A DNA stretch of 64,000 nt from Pseudomonas maioricensis (GCF_022790535.1 NZ_LOHG01000001.1:238046-302045); one strand, 5' to 3'. Positions 26,012-36,643 are shown, counted from the stretch's first letter. Notes: generated from the sequence alone by a model not told the origin. Program-made: numbers and translations.

Positions 26012-28009
26012 ATGCCCAGCCGTCGTGAGCGTGCCAACGCCATTCGTGCACTCAGCATGGATGCCGTGCAAAAAGCCAACAGCGGCCATCCCGGTGCCCC
26101 TATGGGCATGGCGGATATCGCCGAAGTACTTTGGCGCGACTATCTGAAGCACAACCCGAGCAACCCGAATTTCGCCGACCGTGACCGTTTCATCATGTCC
26201 AATGGTCACGGCTCGATGCTGGTCTACTCGTTGCTGCACCTGACCGGTTATGACCTGTCCATCGACGACCTGAAGAATTTCCGTCAGTTGCACAGCCGCA
26301 CGCCGGGCCACCCTGAGTTCGGCTACACGCCGGGCGTTGAAACCACAACAGGTCCGCTGGGCCAGGGTTTCGCCAACGCGGTAGGTTTCGCAGTCGCTGA
26401 AAAGACTCTGGCTGCCCAATTCAACCGTCCAGGCCACAACATCGTTGATCACCACACTTACGTGTTCATGGGTGATGGCTGCATGATGGAAGGCATTTCC
26501 CACGAAGTGGGCTCGTTGGCCGGCACGCTGGGTCTGAACAAGCTGATCGCTTTCTACGACGACAACGGCATCTCCATCGATGGCGAAGTTGAAGGCTGGT
26601 TCACCGATGACACGCCAAAGCGCTTTGAATCTTACGGCTGGCTGGTCATCCGCAACGTTGACGGCCACGACTCGGAAGAGATCAAAACTGCCATCGACAC
26701 CGCTCGCAAGAGCGACAAGCCGACACTGATCTGCTGCAAGACCACCATTGGTTTCGGCTCGCCAAACAAGCAAGGCAAGGAAGAGTCCCACGGTGCGCCG
26801 CTGGGTGCTGAAGAAATCGCCTTGACCCGTGCCGCCCTGAAATGGACCCACGGTCCGTTCGATATCCCGGCTGATATCTATGCCGAGTGGAGCTGCAAAG
26901 AGAAAGGCCTGGCGAGCGAAGCCGAATGGGATCAGCGTTTCGCTGCCTACTCTGCCGAATTCCCGGAGCTGGCCAACGAACTGATCCGTCGCATGAGCGG
27001 TGAGCTGCCAGCTGACTTTGCTGAAAAGTCCGCTGCCTACGTCGCTGAAGTCAACGCCAAGGGCGAGACCATCGCCAGCCGTAAGGCCAGCCAGAATGCA
27101 CTGGGCGCTTTCGGTCCGTTGCTGCCTGAGTTCCTCGGCGGTTCGGCTGACCTGGCCGGCTCCAACCTGACCATCTGGAAAGGTTGCAAGAGCATTACCG
27201 GCGAAGACGCCAACGGTAACTACCTGCATTACGGCGTGCGTGAGTTCGGCATGGGCGCAATGATGAACGGTATCGCCCTGCACGGCGGCTTCGTGCCTTA
27301 CGGCGCGACCTTCCTGATCTTCATGGAATACGCCCGCAACGCAGTGCGTATGTCCTCCTTGATGAAGAAGCGCGTGCTGTATGTGTTCACCCACGACTCC
27401 ATCGGTCTGGGCGAAGACGGCCCGACGCACCAGCCGATCGAGCAACTGACCAGCCTGCGCACTACGCCGAATCTGGACACCTGGCGTCCTGCGGATGCTG
27501 TGGAATCGGCGGTGGCCTGGAAGTACTCCATCGAGCGCAACGACGGTCCTTCGGCGCTGATCTTCTCCCGTCAGAACCTGACTCACCAGGCTCGCGACGA
27601 AGCCCAGCTGGCGGACATCGCTCGCGGTGGTTACGTGCTGCGTGACTGCGTTGGCGAACCAGAATTGATTCTGATCGCTACCGGTTCGGAAGTGGGTCTG
27701 GCCGTTCAGGCATTCGACAAACTCAGCGCTCAAGGCCGCAACGTGCGTGTGGTTTCCATGCCATGCACCAGCGTCTTCGATGCTCAGGATCCGGGCTACA
27801 AGCAAGCCGTTCTGCCACTGCAGGTCAGCGCTCGTATCGCCATCGAAGCTGCTCATGCGGACTTCTGGTACAAGTACGTCGGCCTGGAAGGTCGCGTTAT
27901 CGGCATGACTACTTTCGGCGAGTCGGCCCCTGCGCCAGCCTTGTTCGAAGAGTTCGGCTTCACCCTGGAAAACATCCTGGGTCAGGCTGAAGAGCTGCTG
28001 GAAGACTGA
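26012..28009 (+). CDS. tkt: Transketolase
   Basis: 665 residues, full length. This thiamine-diphosphate enzyme of the pentose phosphate pathway transfers two-carbon units between sugar phosphates. It has the N-terminal [17 protein letters not shown], the TPP/Mg motif [18 protein letters not shown] with [10 protein letters not shown], and the transketolase box [19 protein letters not shown]. The ATG at 26012 has GGAG upstream. It opens the tkt-epd-pgk-fba row of central carbon genes and is divergent from the SAM regulator. The row is probably not one operon, because a REP palindrome separates tkt from epd. Confidence 0.97.
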   Translation: MPSRRERANAIRALSMDAVQKANSGHPGAPMGMADIAEVLWRDYLKHNPSNPNFADRDRFIMSNGHGSMLVYSLLHLTGYDLSIDDLKNFRQLHSRTPGHPEFGYTPGVETTTGPLGQGFANAVGFAVAEKTLAAQFNRPGHNIVDHHTYVFMGDGCMMEGISHEVGSLAGTLGLNKLIAFYDDNGISIDGEVEGWFTDDTPKRFESYGWLVIRNVDGHDSEEIKTAIDTARKSDKPTLICCKTTIGFGSPNKQGKEESHGAPLGAEEIALTRAALKWTHGPFDIPADIYAEWSCKEKGLASEAEWDQRFAAYSAEFPELANELIRRMSGELPADFAEKSAAYVAEVNAKGETIASRKASQNALGAFGPLLPEFLGGSADLAGSNLTIWKGCKSITGEDANGNYLHYGVREFGMGAMMNGIALHGGFVPYGATFLIFMEYARNAVRMSSLMKKRVLYVFTHDSIGLGEDGPTHQPIEQLTSLRTTPNLDTWRPADAVESAVAWKYSIERNDGPSALIFSRQNLTHQARDEAQLADIARGGYVLRDCVGEPELILIATGSEVGLAVQAFDKLSAQGRNVRVVSMPCTSVFDAQDPGYKQAVLPLQVSARIAIEAAHADFWYKYVGLEGRVIGMTTFGESAPAPALFEEFGFTLENILGQAEELLED

Positions 28010-28038
28010 TAGCGATTTATCTGCTGAAGCGGACCCTT

Positions 28039-28122
28039 GTGGGAGCAGGGCTTGCCCGCGATAAGGTCAGCTCGGTCTCAAGCACCGTGTTGACCTTATC
28101 GCGGGCAAGCCCTGCTCCCACA
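28039..28122. repeat. REP-like palindrome, GTGGGAGC-GGGCTTGCCCGCG family
   Basis: Arms TGTGGGAGCAGGGCTTGCCC and complement with an extra DTTATC/GATAAG stem. It lies between tkt and epd. Confidence 0.85.
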
Positions 28123-28156
28123 GAGTTCGCTTGGCAGTTTGCCCAACGAGAACCCC

Positions 28157-29206
28157 ATGCCTCAGCACCGCCCTTTCAAAGTTGCACTCAACGGCTACGG
28201 CCGTATCGGTCGTTGCGTCGTGCGCGCACTTTGCGAGCGAGGGGCCAAGGCCGGTTTCGAAGTGGTTGCTATCAACGATCTGGCCGACATGGCCAGTCTC
28301 GAATACCTCACGCGCTTTGACTCCACACACGGTCGGTTCCCCGGCGAAGTGCGGGTCGAAGGGCAATACCTGCACATCAATGATCACAAGATCAAAGTGC
28401 TGCGCAGCGAGACGCCGGAAGGCGTTGACTGGGCGGCGCTGGAAGTTGATCTGGTGCTCGAATGTTCAGGTGTCTACAACACCCGTGAAGATGGTCAGCG
28501 CTTCGTTGACGCTGGCGCACCGCGGGTACTGTTTTCCCAGCCGATGGCAAGCGAAGCCGACGTCGACGCCACCATCGTGTTCGGCGTTAACCAACAAAAG
28601 CTGACCGGCACTGAGCTGCTGGTCTCTGCTGCGTCCTGCACCACCAACTGCAGCGTACCGTTGCTGCGCTTGCTGGATCAGGCCGTAGGGCTGGAGTACA
28701 TCACCATCACCACGATCCATTCGGCGATGAATGATCAGCCTGTCATAGACGCCTATCATCATGAAGATCTGCGCCGTACGCGCTCGGCTTTCCAGTCGAT
28801 CATTCCGGTGTCCACTGGTCTGGCGCGCGGTATTGAGCGGCTGCTTCCGGAACTTGCGGGCCGAATTCAGGCCAAAGCTGTTCGCGTGCCAACGGTAAAC
28901 GTGTCCTGCCTCGATATCACCTTGCAAACAGCGCGGGATACCGACGCAGCAGAGATCAACCGCTTGCTTCGCGAGGCTGCTACCAGCGGCCCGCTGAAAG
29001 GGCTGCTGGCTTACACCGAGTTGCCGCACGCCAGTTGTGATTTCAACCATGACCCTCATTCGGCCATCGTTGATGCGAGTCAGACCCGGGTTTCCGGCCC
29101 GCGGCTCGTGAACTTGCTGGCCTGGTTCGATAACGAATGGGGTTTTGCCAATCGAATGCTTGACGTTGCTGAGCACTTTTTGCACGTCGCAGACCCACAA
29201 CAGTAA
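28157..29206 (+). CDS. epd: Erythrose-4-phosphate dehydrogenase
   Basis: 349 residues of the GAPDH superfamily. It oxidises erythrose 4-phosphate to 4-phosphoerythronate with NAD, the first step towards pyridoxal phosphate. It has the N-terminal NAD loop [14 protein letters not shown], the catalytic cysteine in [12 protein letters not shown], and the Epd-typical [16 protein letters not shown] in place of the GAPDH consensus. The ATG at 28157 is chosen over 28139 because it begins the fold directly. It is followed 16 bp later by pgk, the usual proteobacterial arrangement. It could retain weak GAPDH activity. Confidence 0.93.
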   Translation: MPQHRPFKVALNGYGRIGRCVVRALCERGAKAGFEVVAINDLADMASLEYLTRFDSTHGRFPGEVRVEGQYLHINDHKIKVLRSETPEGVDWAALEVDLVLECSGVYNTREDGQRFVDAGAPRVLFSQPMASEADVDATIVFGVNQQKLTGTELLVSAASCTTNCSVPLLRLLDQAVGLEYITITTIHSAMNDQPVIDAYHHEDLRRTRSAFQSIIPVSTGLARGIERLLPELAGRIQAKAVRVPTVNVSCLDITLQTARDTDAAEINRLLREAATSGPLKGLLAYTELPHASCDFNHDPHSAIVDASQTRVSGPRLVNLLAWFDNEWGFANRMLDVAEHFLHVADPQQ

Positions 29207-29222
29207 AAACAGGGATTCACTC

Positions 29223-30386
29223 ATGACCGTGTTGAAGATGACCGAGCTCGACCTGCAAGGTAAGCGTGTATTGATCCGCGAAGACCTCAACGTCCCTATC
29301 AAGGACGGCAAAGTCAGCAGTGATGCACGTATCCTGGCGTCGCTACCTACCATCAAGCTGGCGCTGGAAAAGGGCGCGGCCGTGATGGTCTGCTCTCATC
29401 TGGGTCGTCCAACCGAGGGCGAGTTCTCTGCCGAGAATAGCCTCAAACCCGTTGCTGACTACCTGAGCAAGGCCCTGGGCCGTGAAGTGCCACTGGTTGC
29501 CGATTATCTGGACGGTGTTGACGTCAAGTCTGGCGACATCGTGCTGTTTGAAAACGTGCGCTTCAACAAGGGCGAGAAAAAGAACGCTGACGAACTGGCG
29601 CAGAAATATGCTGCCCTGTGTGACGTCTTCGTCATGGACGCTTTCGGTACTGCGCACCGCGCTGAAGGTTCGACCCATGGCGTGGCCAAGTTCGCCAAAG
29701 TCGCTGCGGCAGGCCCGTTGCTGGCTGCTGAGCTGGACGCACTGGGCAAAGCCCTTGGCGCTCCGGCCCAGCCAATGGCCGCCATTGTTGCTGGCTCCAA
29801 GGTGTCTACCAAACTCGACGTGCTCAACAGCCTGAGCGCCATCTGCAACCAGTTGATCGTTGGTGGCGGTATTGCCAATACGTTCCTGGCTGCGGCAGGC
29901 CACAAGGTTGGCAAGTCGCTGTACGAACCGGATCTGCTGGATACCGCTCGCGAAATCGCAGCCAAGGTCAGCGTGCCATTGCCGGTTGATGTGGTTGTGG
30001 CCAAGGAGTTCGCTGAAAGCGCAGCCGCGACGGTCAAACTGATCGCCGATGTTGCCGATGACGACATGATTCTGGATATCGGCCCGCAAACTGCAGCGCA
30101 TTTCGCCGAATTGTTGAAATCTTCCAAGACTATTCTGTGGAATGGTCCGGTTGGCGTGTTTGAATTCGATCAGTTTGGCGAAGGTACCAAAACCCTGGCT
30201 AAAGCCATTGCCGAAAGCTCGGCGTTCTCCATCGCAGGCGGTGGCGACACGTTGGCGGCAATCGATAAATATGGCGTAGCGGATCAAATCTCCTACATTT
30301 CTACCGGTGGCGGCGCATTCCTGGAGTTCGTCGAAGGCAAAGTATTGCCCGCCGTGGAAATTCTGGAACAACGCGCCAAGGCCTGA
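29223..30386 (+). CDS. pgk: Phosphoglycerate kinase
   Basis: 387 residues, full length. It interconverts 1,3-bisphosphoglycerate and 3-phosphoglycerate with ADP/ATP in glycolysis and gluconeogenesis. Signatures are [27 protein letters not shown], the substrate loop [19 protein letters not shown], and the nucleotide site [15 protein letters not shown] with [10 protein letters not shown]. The ATG at 29223 follows epd by 16 bp. It is probably co-transcribed with epd and the downstream lipoprotein genes. Confidence 0.98.
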   Translation: MTVLKMTELDLQGKRVLIREDLNVPIKDGKVSSDARILASLPTIKLALEKGAAVMVCSHLGRPTEGEFSAENSLKPVADYLSKALGREVPLVADYLDGVDVKSGDIVLFENVRFNKGEKKNADELAQKYAALCDVFVMDAFGTAHRAEGSTHGVAKFAKVAAAGPLLAAELDALGKALGAPAQPMAAIVAGSKVSTKLDVLNSLSAICNQLIVGGGIANTFLAAAGHKVGKSLYEPDLLDTAREIAAKVSVPLPVDVVVAKEFAESAAATVKLIADVADDDMILDIGPQTAAHFAELLKSSKTILWNGPVGVFEFDQFGEGTKTLAKAIAESSAFSIAGGGDTLAAIDKYGVADQISYISTGGGAFLEFVEGKVLPAVEILEQRAKA

Positions 30387-30414
30387 GGATCAGGCTTTGC
30401 AAAAGGGAAATGAA

Positions 30415-30639
30415 ATGCTCAGGCCGCTACCGCTGCTCATCATCGCTGTACTGCTCGCTGGCTGCGCCACTGAGCCGGAAGCCGTAGAGGTTGTGCGTGA
30501 GCCTGCGCTGGTTCAACTGAGCTGTTATCAAGCGAACTGGCAGGCAGAGACCGTACCGGTGATCTACAAGCGCGGCGGTGAAGCTGTCTTGGACAAGTAT
30601 GAATTCATGCCCAATCTCGGCCCGGTGGCCTGTCGTTAA
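30415..30639 (+). CDS. Small lipoprotein, hypothetical
   Basis: 74 residues. The leader MLRPLPLLIIAVLLAGC ends in a lipobox (LLAGC). The short mature part has one further pair of cysteines (LSCYQANW and GPVACR) that could be disulfide-bonded. The function is unknown. It follows pgk by 28 bp and is probably on the same transcript. Its mature region has the two-cysteine, Trp and Tyr pattern of small cell-envelope lipoproteins, but no named family is recognised. Confidence 0.7.
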   Translation: MLRPLPLLIIAVLLAGCATEPEAVEVVREPALVQLSCYQANWQAETVPVIYKRGGEAVLDKYEFMPNLGPVACR

Positions 30640-30728
30640 GATGCGATCACGGAGATGAGTTTGGCAACATCTTGAGCCAGTGGTGGTCATTAAAGGGTGG
30701 ATAACTTTTCTGAATAAGGAACTTCGCC

Positions 30729-30926
30729 ATGAAAATCGCCGCCCTGGCCTTGATGAGTTGTGTGATATTCGCCGGTTGTAGCAGCCCTGGCACTCGTGCC
30801 AAGACGTGTGAAGTGCTCAGCCCGGCGTCCGTAAACGTGCCCACAACCCAGAATACTCAACGGGTTGAAGCGCAGGCTACGGGTGAGCCGGCCGATGATC
30901 GGAATCAGGAACAGAACTGCCCCTGA
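30729..30926 (+). CDS. Small lipoprotein, hypothetical
   Basis: 65 residues, with signal MKIAALALMSCVIFAGC and lipobox FAGC. The mature part is short, polar and probably unstructured, ending QNCP. AAGGA lies just upstream of the ATG. The function is unknown. It is the second of three lipoprotein genes between pgk and fba. Confidence 0.6.
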   Translation: MKIAALALMSCVIFAGCSSPGTRAKTCEVLSPASVNVPTTQNTQRVEAQATGEPADDRNQEQNCP

Positions 30927-30979
30927 AGATTGAAGCGACTGGCATTTGCCTTGCTTCTCAGGGCAGGCCAGGAGACGTA

Positions 30980-31300
30980 ATGAAAGGCTTGATTGCCCTT
31001 GCGACACTTGCAGTGCTTGGTGGTTGCGCCAGCATGAAGGCCCCGCAAACAGGTAATACCTGGACCAGTTGGGTTTGCGACAGCAAAGCCGAGGTCCACT
31101 GGCGTTACGTTGACCAGGCCAAGGCCGAAGTTGATGTGCGCCTGAATGAAAGCGATCAGGTTTTCCGGCTGACCGCCGAGCCTGGCTCGCCATCGCTTTA
31201 TAGCAATGGTGTACTGGCTTTCCAGAACAAGGGCGACGAAGGCCTGGTGTACTGGGACGCTACCAACGATTTGATCGGGCGCGGTTGCAAGAAGCGTTGA
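30980..31300 (+). CDS. MliC-family lysozyme-inhibitor lipoprotein
   Basis: 106 residues with lipobox LGGC. The mature domain has the MliC pattern: VCDSKAEVHWRYVD, then NESDQVFRLT, then LYSNGVLAFQNKGDEGLVYW and a last cysteine (GRGCKKR) that would pair with the first. MliC proteins sit in the periplasm or outer membrane and inhibit C-type lysozyme, protecting peptidoglycan. The assignment is by motif and length. It is the third lipoprotein gene before fba. Confidence 0.75.
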   Translation: MKGLIALATLAVLGGCASMKAPQTGNTWTSWVCDSKAEVHWRYVDQAKAEVDVRLNESDQVFRLTAEPGSPSLYSNGVLAFQNKGDEGLVYWDATNDLIGRGCKKR

Positions 31301-31416
31301 ACAAGCTGCACCGATGATCCAGCGCATGGCCTCAGGGCTAATGCGTAGAACTTGAATAGCAGCCGCCGCTACGGCAGGTTTGCACGATAACGACCCTACC
31401 GGGAGAGAGACAGACA

Positions 31417-32481
31417 ATGGCACTTATCAGCATGCGCCAGATGTTGGACCACGCAGCCGAATTCGGTTATGGCGTCCCAGCTTTCAACGTGAACAACCTG
31501 GAACAAATGCGCGCCATTATGGAAGCGGCCGACAAGACCGATTCCCCGGTGATCGTTCAGGCCTCGGCCGGCGCCCGTAAATACGCTGGCGCGCCGTTCC
31601 TGCGTCACCTGATCCTGGCGGCAGTGGAAGAATTCCCGCATATCCCGGTGGTCATGCACCAGGACCACGGTACCAGCCCTGATATCTGCCAGCGTTCGAT
31701 CCAGTTGGGCTTCAGCTCGGTCATGATGGACGGCTCGCTGGGTGTCGACGGCAAAACGCCAACCACCTACGAGTACAACGTTGAAGTGACCCGTCGCGTG
31801 GTTGCTTTTGCCCACGCATGTGGCGTTTCAGTTGAAGGTGAGCTGGGTGTTCTGGGTTCGCTGGAAACCGGTATGGCTGGCGAAGAAGACGGCGTTGGCG
31901 CTGAAGGCATGCTCGATCACAGCCAGATGCTGACCGATCCGGAAGAAGCCGCTGACTTCGTCAAGAAAACCCAGGTTGATGCACTGGCTATCGCCATCGG
32001 CACCAGCCACGGCGCTTACAAGTTCACCAAGCCGCCTACCGGTGACATCCTGGCGATCGATCGCATCAAGGAAATCCACAAGCGCATCCCGAACACTCAC
32101 CTTGTGATGCACGGTTCGTCTTCGGTTCCGCAAGAATGGTTGAAAATCATCAATCAGTACGGCGGCGAAATCAAAGAAACCTACGGCGTACCGGTTGAAG
32201 AAATCGTCGAAGGCATCAAGCACGGCGTGCGCAAGGTCAACATCGACACCGACCTGCGTCTGGCGTCCACCGGTGCCATCCGTGAGTTCATGGCCAAGAA
32301 CCCGGGCGAGTTCGACCCGCGTAAATACCTGGCCAAGACCGTAACTGCCATGCGTGACGTGTGTATCGCTCGTTATGAAGCGTTCGGCACTGCAGGCAAC
32401 GCGTCGAAGATCAAACCTGTATCTCTGGATGCGATGTTCGAGCGTTACGCTCGCGGCGAACTGGATGCCAAAATCAACTGA
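31417..32481 (+). CDS. fba: Class II fructose-1,6-bisphosphate aldolase
   Basis: 354 residues of the zinc-dependent aldolase (Calvin-cycle subtype length). It splits or joins fructose 1,6-bisphosphate, DHAP and glyceraldehyde 3-phosphate. Zinc ligands and active-site motifs are visible: [42 protein letters not shown] and [14 protein letters not shown]. The ATG at 31417 has GGGAGAGAG upstream. A strong terminator follows. Confidence 0.97.
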   Translation: MALISMRQMLDHAAEFGYGVPAFNVNNLEQMRAIMEAADKTDSPVIVQASAGARKYAGAPFLRHLILAAVEEFPHIPVVMHQDHGTSPDICQRSIQLGFSSVMMDGSLGVDGKTPTTYEYNVEVTRRVVAFAHACGVSVEGELGVLGSLETGMAGEEDGVGAEGMLDHSQMLTDPEEAADFVKKTQVDALAIAIGTSHGAYKFTKPPTGDILAIDRIKEIHKRIPNTHLVMHGSSSVPQEWLKIINQYGGEIKETYGVPVEEIVEGIKHGVRKVNIDTDLRLASTGAIREFMAKNPGEFDPRKYLAKTVTAMRDVCIARYEAFGTAGNASKIKPVSLDAMFERYARGELDAKIN

Positions 32482-32502
32482 GTCATGGTTGATTGAGCAT
32501 TG

Positions 32503-32531
32503 AAAAAGCCCGCAGCGATGCGGGCTTTTTT
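32503..32531 (+). terminator. Rho-independent terminator after fba
   Basis: AAAAAGCCCGCA at 32503 pairs with TGCGGGCTTTTTT over a 5-base loop and ends in a T run, 22 bp after the fba stop. Confidence 0.9.
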
Positions 32532-32575
32532 GTGGGCGCTGTGGTGCTTGGGGACATGCCTGGGGACAACCGCTT

Positions 32576-32658
32576 GGAGCGAATTTATTCGCGAAGAGGC
32601 CGTCTGCTTCGGCAGCATCATTGGCTGACACACCGCCGTCGCGAATGATTTCGCTCCC
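32576..32658. repeat. REP-like palindrome, GGAGCGAA-TTCGCGA family
   Basis: Left arm GGAGCGAATTTATTCGCGA and right arm complementary with one extra base. It is related to the palindrome at 62073 and lies between convergent fba and cdhB. Confidence 0.7.
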
Positions 32659-32684
32659 ACAGGATTTGTAGATGTCGCTTGGGT

Positions 32685-33164
32685 TCAGCTTTTTCCCGGC
32701 AATCCAATGACGCGCCCTATGTAGTGCGGCGTAGGTAAGTCTTTTTGGCTCGCAGCGATTGCTGACAGCTTGCCTAGAACAGCCTCACTGAACGGCGCAG
32801 ACCTTGGACCGGCTGCCAGATCTACGTGGAGCAGCATCTGCTCGCTTGCAGAAAGCGGGTCATCGATGCCTGCCTTGTGAAGGCTGTGATAGAGGTGCAC
32901 GCGCTTGTTGTCATGACCGACTATCTGCGTGCGCACTTCTACCTGCTCATCCAGCTTCACTTCATTCAGATAGTTGATGTGGCATTCAAGTGTGAACAGC
33001 GAATGACCGCTGGCATCCCGGTTGTCGCTGGTGAGGCCGATCAGGTCCATGAAGGCATCGGTGGCGTAGCTGAAAATCAGTAGATAAAACGCATCGCGCA
33101 GATGGCCGTTGTAGTCGACCCAGTCGGCGAGGATGGGGGTTTTGTAGGTGATGAGTTTTGGCAT
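32685..33164 (-). CDS. cdhB: Hot-dog thioesterase of the carnitine cluster (CdhB-like)
   Basis: 159 residues of the 4-hydroxybenzoyl-CoA thioesterase (hot-dog) fold, with the conserved DWVDYNGHLRDAFYLLIFSYA near the start and HSLFTLECHINYLNEV mid-protein. In pseudomonads this gene accompanies carnitine dehydrogenase and the beta-keto acid cleavage enzyme and hydrolyses betainyl-CoA to glycine betaine and CoA. The ATG at 33164 matches the family start; the frame extends upstream through a REP palindrome. It is the last gene of cdhC-cdhA-cdhB. Confidence 0.82.
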   Translation of the reverse strand: MPKLITYKTPILADWVDYNGHLRDAFYLLIFSYATDAFMDLIGLTSDNRDASGHSLFTLECHINYLNEVKLDEQVEVRTQIVGHDNKRVHLYHSLHKAGIDDPLSASEQMLLHVDLAAGPRSAPFSEAVLGKLSAIAASQKDLPTPHYIGRVIGLPGKS

Positions 33165-33196
33165 TTTTCGCCCCAATTTAAAGGCTCGCAGGTTTT

Positions 33197-33285
33197 TGTG
33201 GGAGCGAGGCTTGCCCGCGATAAAAGCAACTCGGTATGACAGGTGTACGGCGTCGCTCCAAACGCGAGCAAGCTCTGCTCCCACA
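33197..33285. repeat. REP-like palindrome, GTGGGAGC-GGCTTGCCCGCG family
   Basis: Arms TGTGGGAGCGAGGCTTGCCC and an imperfect complement GAGCAAGCTCTGCTCCCACA. It sits inside the carnitine operon between cdhA and cdhB. Confidence 0.75.
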
Positions 33286-33299
33286 GAGGGGCAGCAAAC

Positions 33300-34265
33300 T
33301 CAATCGCTAAACGCGATCCCGTGCTTTTCTTTGGTGGCGCGCACTGCCTCCAGTACCGCCAGCAAACAGTCATCGCGATAACGCTCCAGCGCAGCGATGC
33401 TGTGGTTCCCGAGCTGATCGCGGGTGCCATCGACCACATCGTCGATCAGCTTGTCAGTCAGTTCCGGTGCCGGGAGATAAGTCCATGGCAGCTTCAGCGC
33501 AGGTCCGAACTGGTTCATGAAGTGCCGCATTCCGGCGTCGCCACCGGCCAGCGTATAAGTCAGGAAGGTGCCCATGAATGACCAGCGCAGCCCGGCACCA
33601 AAGCGGATCGCATCATCGATTTCCCCAGTGGTTGCGACGCCATCGTTGACCAGATGCAGCGCCTCGCGCCACAACGCCTCAAGCAGGCGGTCTGCGATGA
33701 ATCCAGGGACTTCCTTGCGTACGTGCAGGGGGCGCATGCCCAAAGACTCGTAGACGCTAATCGCCGCCTGAATGGCCTCGGGTGCGGTGTGCTTGCCGCC
33801 CACTACTTCTACCAATGGCAGGAGATACACAGGGTTGAACGGGTGCCCGACCACGCAGCGCTCAGGATGGGTCGCGCTTTCGTAGAACTCGCTTGGCAAT
33901 AGTCCGGATGTACTGGAGCCGATCAGCGCGTCCGGCTTGGCGGCGGCGCTGATCTTTGCGTGAAGCTCGAGTTTCAGGTCTAGCCGTTCAGGAGCGCTTT
34001 CCTGGATGAAGTCAGCATCCCGCACGCATTCTTCGATGGTCGTAACGAAGCGCAGACGATCCTGAGCTGCGCCAGACTTCAGGCCTTGTTGCTCCAGCGC
34101 AGGCCAGGCATTGGCGACCCGCTGGCGCAACGCGGTCTCCGCACCCGGCGCCGGATCCCAAGCGACAACGTCCAGCCCGTGGGCGAGCGCACGGGTAACC
34201 CAGCCGCTGCCGATGACACCGCTGCCCAGTGCTGCGAAGGTTTTGATGTGGGTGATGAAGGTCAT
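33300..34265 (-). CDS. cdhA: L-carnitine dehydrogenase
   Basis: 321 residues of the 3-hydroxyacyl-CoA dehydrogenase fold. It oxidises L-carnitine to 3-dehydrocarnitine with NAD, the first step of aerobic carnitine breakdown. It has the NAD loop [16 protein letters not shown], the segment [20 protein letters not shown], and the catalytic region [12 protein letters not shown] with [20 protein letters not shown]. The length equals known Pseudomonas CdhA. The flanking cleavage enzyme and thioesterase genes and the divergent regulator gene strongly support the call. 3-hydroxybutyryl-CoA dehydrogenase is the alternative by fold only. Confidence 0.9.
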   Translation of the reverse strand: MTFITHIKTFAALGSGVIGSGWVTRALAHGLDVVAWDPAPGAETALRQRVANAWPALEQQGLKSGAAQDRLRFVTTIEECVRDADFIQESAPERLDLKLELHAKISAAAKPDALIGSSTSGLLPSEFYESATHPERCVVGHPFNPVYLLPLVEVVGGKHTAPEAIQAAISVYESLGMRPLHVRKEVPGFIADRLLEALWREALHLVNDGVATTGEIDDAIRFGAGLRWSFMGTFLTYTLAGGDAGMRHFMNQFGPALKLPWTYLPAPELTDKLIDDVVDGTRDQLGNHSIAALERYRDDCLLAVLEAVRATKEKHGIAFSD

Positions 34266-34292
34266 ATCGAGTCCTGGCTTTCAAGGAGGATT

Positions 34293-34376
34293 TATAGGAG
34301 CTGCCGAAGGCTGCGATTGGCCTGAGATCACAGCGACCGGTTCCCGATCGATCGCAGCCTGCGGCAGCTCCTACAG
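34293..34376. repeat. REP-like palindrome, GTAGGAGCTGCCGAAGG family
   Basis: Arms TATAGGAGCTGCCGAAGGC and complement with two mismatches. It lies inside the carnitine operon between cdhC and cdhA. Confidence 0.8.
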
Positions 34377-34383
34377 GTAGTTT

Positions 34384-35271
34384 TCAGCCGCGCTTGGTCA
34401 GGCGCATTTTCACGCGTCCTTCCGCCGGGGTTAGCACCCGGGCACCCAGCCGGGTGAGGATTTCACTGGCGCGCTCGACCAATGCTCCATTGCTGGCCAG
34501 CACACCGCGATCCAGCCAGATGTTGTCCTCCAGGCCGACCCGCACATTCCCGCCGAGCAACACGGCTTGCGCGGCCATAGGCATTTGCATGCGACCGATG
34601 CCGAAGCCGGCCCACACCGCATCGGCAGGCAGGTTATCGACCATGGCCTTCATCGTGGTGGTATCTGCCGGTGCGCCCCAGGGGATACCTAGGCATAGCT
34701 GGAACAACGGGTTGTCCAGCAAGCCTTCCTTGATCATCTGCTTGGCGAACCATAGGTGCCCGGTGTCGAAAATCTCCAGCTCCGCCTTCACGCCCAAGTC
34801 CTGAATACGTTTGGCGCCTGCGCGCAGTTGCGCCGGGGTCGAGACATAAATCGTGTCGCCATCGCCGAAGTTGAGCGTGCCGCAATCCAGTGTGCAGATT
34901 TCCGGCAGCAACTCTTCGACGTGAGCAAGGCGGGTCAGCGGACCGACCAGGTCGGTATTGGGGCCGAACTCCATCGGGCGCTCGCCCGGGCCGATCTCAA
35001 GATCGCCACCCATGCCAGCGGTCAGGTTGACGATGATGTCGATGTCCGCCTCGCGAATACGCTCCATCACTTCGCGATACAGCGCTACATCGCGGCTGAA
35101 CTTGCCGGTCTGCGGATCTCTAACGTGACAGTGCACGACAGTCGCGCCAGCTTTGGCTGCCTCAACGGCGGCGTCGGCGATCTGTTTGGGCGTGATGGGG
35201 ACCAGATGGCTTTTCCCGGTCGTGTCGCCCGCGCCGGTCAATGCGCAGGTGATGATGACGTCGTGGTTCAT
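34384..35271 (-). CDS. cdhC: 3-dehydrocarnitine cleavage enzyme (BKACE family)
   Basis: 295 residues of the beta-keto acid cleavage enzyme family (DUF849 TIM barrel). It converts 3-dehydrocarnitine and acetyl-CoA to betainyl-CoA and acetoacetate. Zinc-site motifs are visible: [17 protein letters not shown] with the HxH pair, VNLTAGMGG, and [12 protein letters not shown]. The ATG at 35271 begins the conserved [14 protein letters not shown]. It is first of the catabolic genes and divergent from cdhR. Confidence 0.92.
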   Translation of the reverse strand: MNHDVIITCALTGAGDTTGKSHLVPITPKQIADAAVEAAKAGATVVHCHVRDPQTGKFSRDVALYREVMERIREADIDIIVNLTAGMGGDLEIGPGERPMEFGPNTDLVGPLTRLAHVEELLPEICTLDCGTLNFGDGDTIYVSTPAQLRAGAKRIQDLGVKAELEIFDTGHLWFAKQMIKEGLLDNPLFQLCLGIPWGAPADTTTMKAMVDNLPADAVWAGFGIGRMQMPMAAQAVLLGGNVRVGLEDNIWLDRGVLASNGALVERASEILTRLGARVLTPAEGRVKMRLTKRG

Positions 35272-35549
35272 GAGGCAGGGTTCCTTACAGGCTTGCTTCG
35301 CTTTTGATAATGCAAAGCTACGCAGCCATGGCCTCGTGAAAACGCACAGCGGCGACCAGCACTTGCACGGTAGCGACATGGTCTATTGCTGTGTTCGCGG
35401 AACCGGCGTATTTCAAAAGAGCCATAGCCTGCGGTGATGCGGGGAGAGCAACTGAATGAGCTCCTCAAGATTTTCTGTTCACCGCATGATCGTCTGGTCT
35501 CAGCGATACAGCCTGTTTTACTCACTCCTTACTCAACAGAAGCGAATGC
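35272..35549. promoter_or_regulatory. Divergent control region of carnitine genes
   Basis: 278 bp between cdhC and cdhR. It should contain both promoters and the CdhR site. I see no clear palindrome that I can assign. Confidence 0.4.
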
Positions 35550-36485
35550 ATGACTCAAGACTTCTATTTCCTGCTCATGCCCGGCTTCTCCGTGATGGGA
35601 TTCGTATCGGCGGTAGAACCGCTGCGCGTGGCTAACCGGTTTGGTGGTGAGCTGTATCGCTGGCATGTGTTGAGTGTTGATGGCGGTGCGGTCATTGGCA
35701 GCAATGGCATGTCGGTCAACGCCGACGCCGCGCTGGAGCCGCTGAAGAAAGGGGCAACGCTCTGGGTAGTGGCGGGGTTCGAGCCTTTGAGAACTTGCAC
35801 GCCGAAAATAGAGCATTGGCTGCGGCGGTTGGACAGTGAGGGTGTGACGCTGGGCGCTATCGACTCAGGCAGCTTTGTTCTGGCTCAGGCTGGTTTGCTG
35901 GATAACCACCGGCTGACCATGCATTGGGAAGCCATTGATGCTTTCAAAGAAACCTGGCCCGGGCTGCAGGTGACGCAGGAGCTATTCGAGATTGATCGAC
36001 GCCGCATCACCTCTGCCGGTGGGACTGCCTCCATCGACATGATGCTCGACCTGATCGCTCAAGAGCACGGGCCTGAGCTGGCAATCAAGGTGTCCGAGCA
36101 ATTTGTGCTGAGCCGCATCCGCCCGCGCAAAGACCACCAACGCATGCAGATCGCCACGCGCTTCGGCATCAGCAACAGGAAGCTGGTGCAGGTGATCGGT
36201 GAAATGGAACAGCACACGGAGCCGCCCTTGAGCACCCTGGAATTGGCCGAAGGCATTCAGGTGACACGCCGCCAGCTGGAACGGCTGTTTCGCCTGCACC
36301 TCAACGACACACCAAGTAATTTCTACCTCGGTTTGCGTCTGGACAAGGCTCGCCAACTGCTACGTCAGAGCGACATGAGCGTGCTGGAAGTGAGCATCGC
36401 CTGCGGGTTTGAATCGCCTTCGTATTTCACACGCAGTTATCGCTCGCGGTTCAGCCGATGTCCGCGGGAGGACCGCCGCGCGTAA
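35550..36485 (+). CDS. cdhR: GlxA/CdhR-type AraC-family activator
   Basis: 311 residues. The N-terminal two thirds are a DJ-1/glutamine-amidotransferase-like sensing domain (FYFLLMPGFSVMGFVSAVEP and GAIDSGSFVLAQAG). The C-terminus is a double HTH of the AraC type (TRRQLERLFRLHLNDTPSNF and SIACGFESPSYFTRSYRSRF). In pseudomonads CdhR activates carnitine catabolism on sensing carnitine or a derivative. It is divergent from cdhC. GbdR-type regulators are close relatives; the context favours CdhR. Confidence 0.88.
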   Translation: MTQDFYFLLMPGFSVMGFVSAVEPLRVANRFGGELYRWHVLSVDGGAVIGSNGMSVNADAALEPLKKGATLWVVAGFEPLRTCTPKIEHWLRRLDSEGVTLGAIDSGSFVLAQAGLLDNHRLTMHWEAIDAFKETWPGLQVTQELFEIDRRRITSAGGTASIDMMLDLIAQEHGPELAIKVSEQFVLSRIRPRKDHQRMQIATRFGISNRKLVQVIGEMEQHTEPPLSTLELAEGIQVTRRQLERLFRLHLNDTPSNFYLGLRLDKARQLLRQSDMSVLEVSIACGFESPSYFTRSYRSRFSRCPREDRRA

Positions 36486-36517
36486 TAGGCGCTGCCTGCA
36501 ATACCTTAGAACCGGAG

Positions 36518-36602
36518 CTGTGGGAGCAGAGCTTGCTCGCGATAAGCACACTGCGGTTTGCAGTCATAGCGCATTATCGTTCTTCGCGGGCAAGCCTCGC
36601 GC
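36518..36602. repeat. Degenerate REP-like palindrome, GTGGGAGC family
   Basis: Left arm CTGTGGGAGCAGAGCTTGCT; right arm degenerates after CGCGGGCAAGCCTCGC. It lies between cdhR and the amidase gene. Confidence 0.6.
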
Positions 36603-36643
36603 ACATCAAACAACATGCAAATTACTGGATTGAAATGCACTGT

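Noticed and set aside
26006..27856. 616-codon minus-strand open frame across tkt
   Set aside because: It is a mirror of the strongly biased tkt codons; the plus-strand product has every transketolase motif and the antisense product is unrecognisable.
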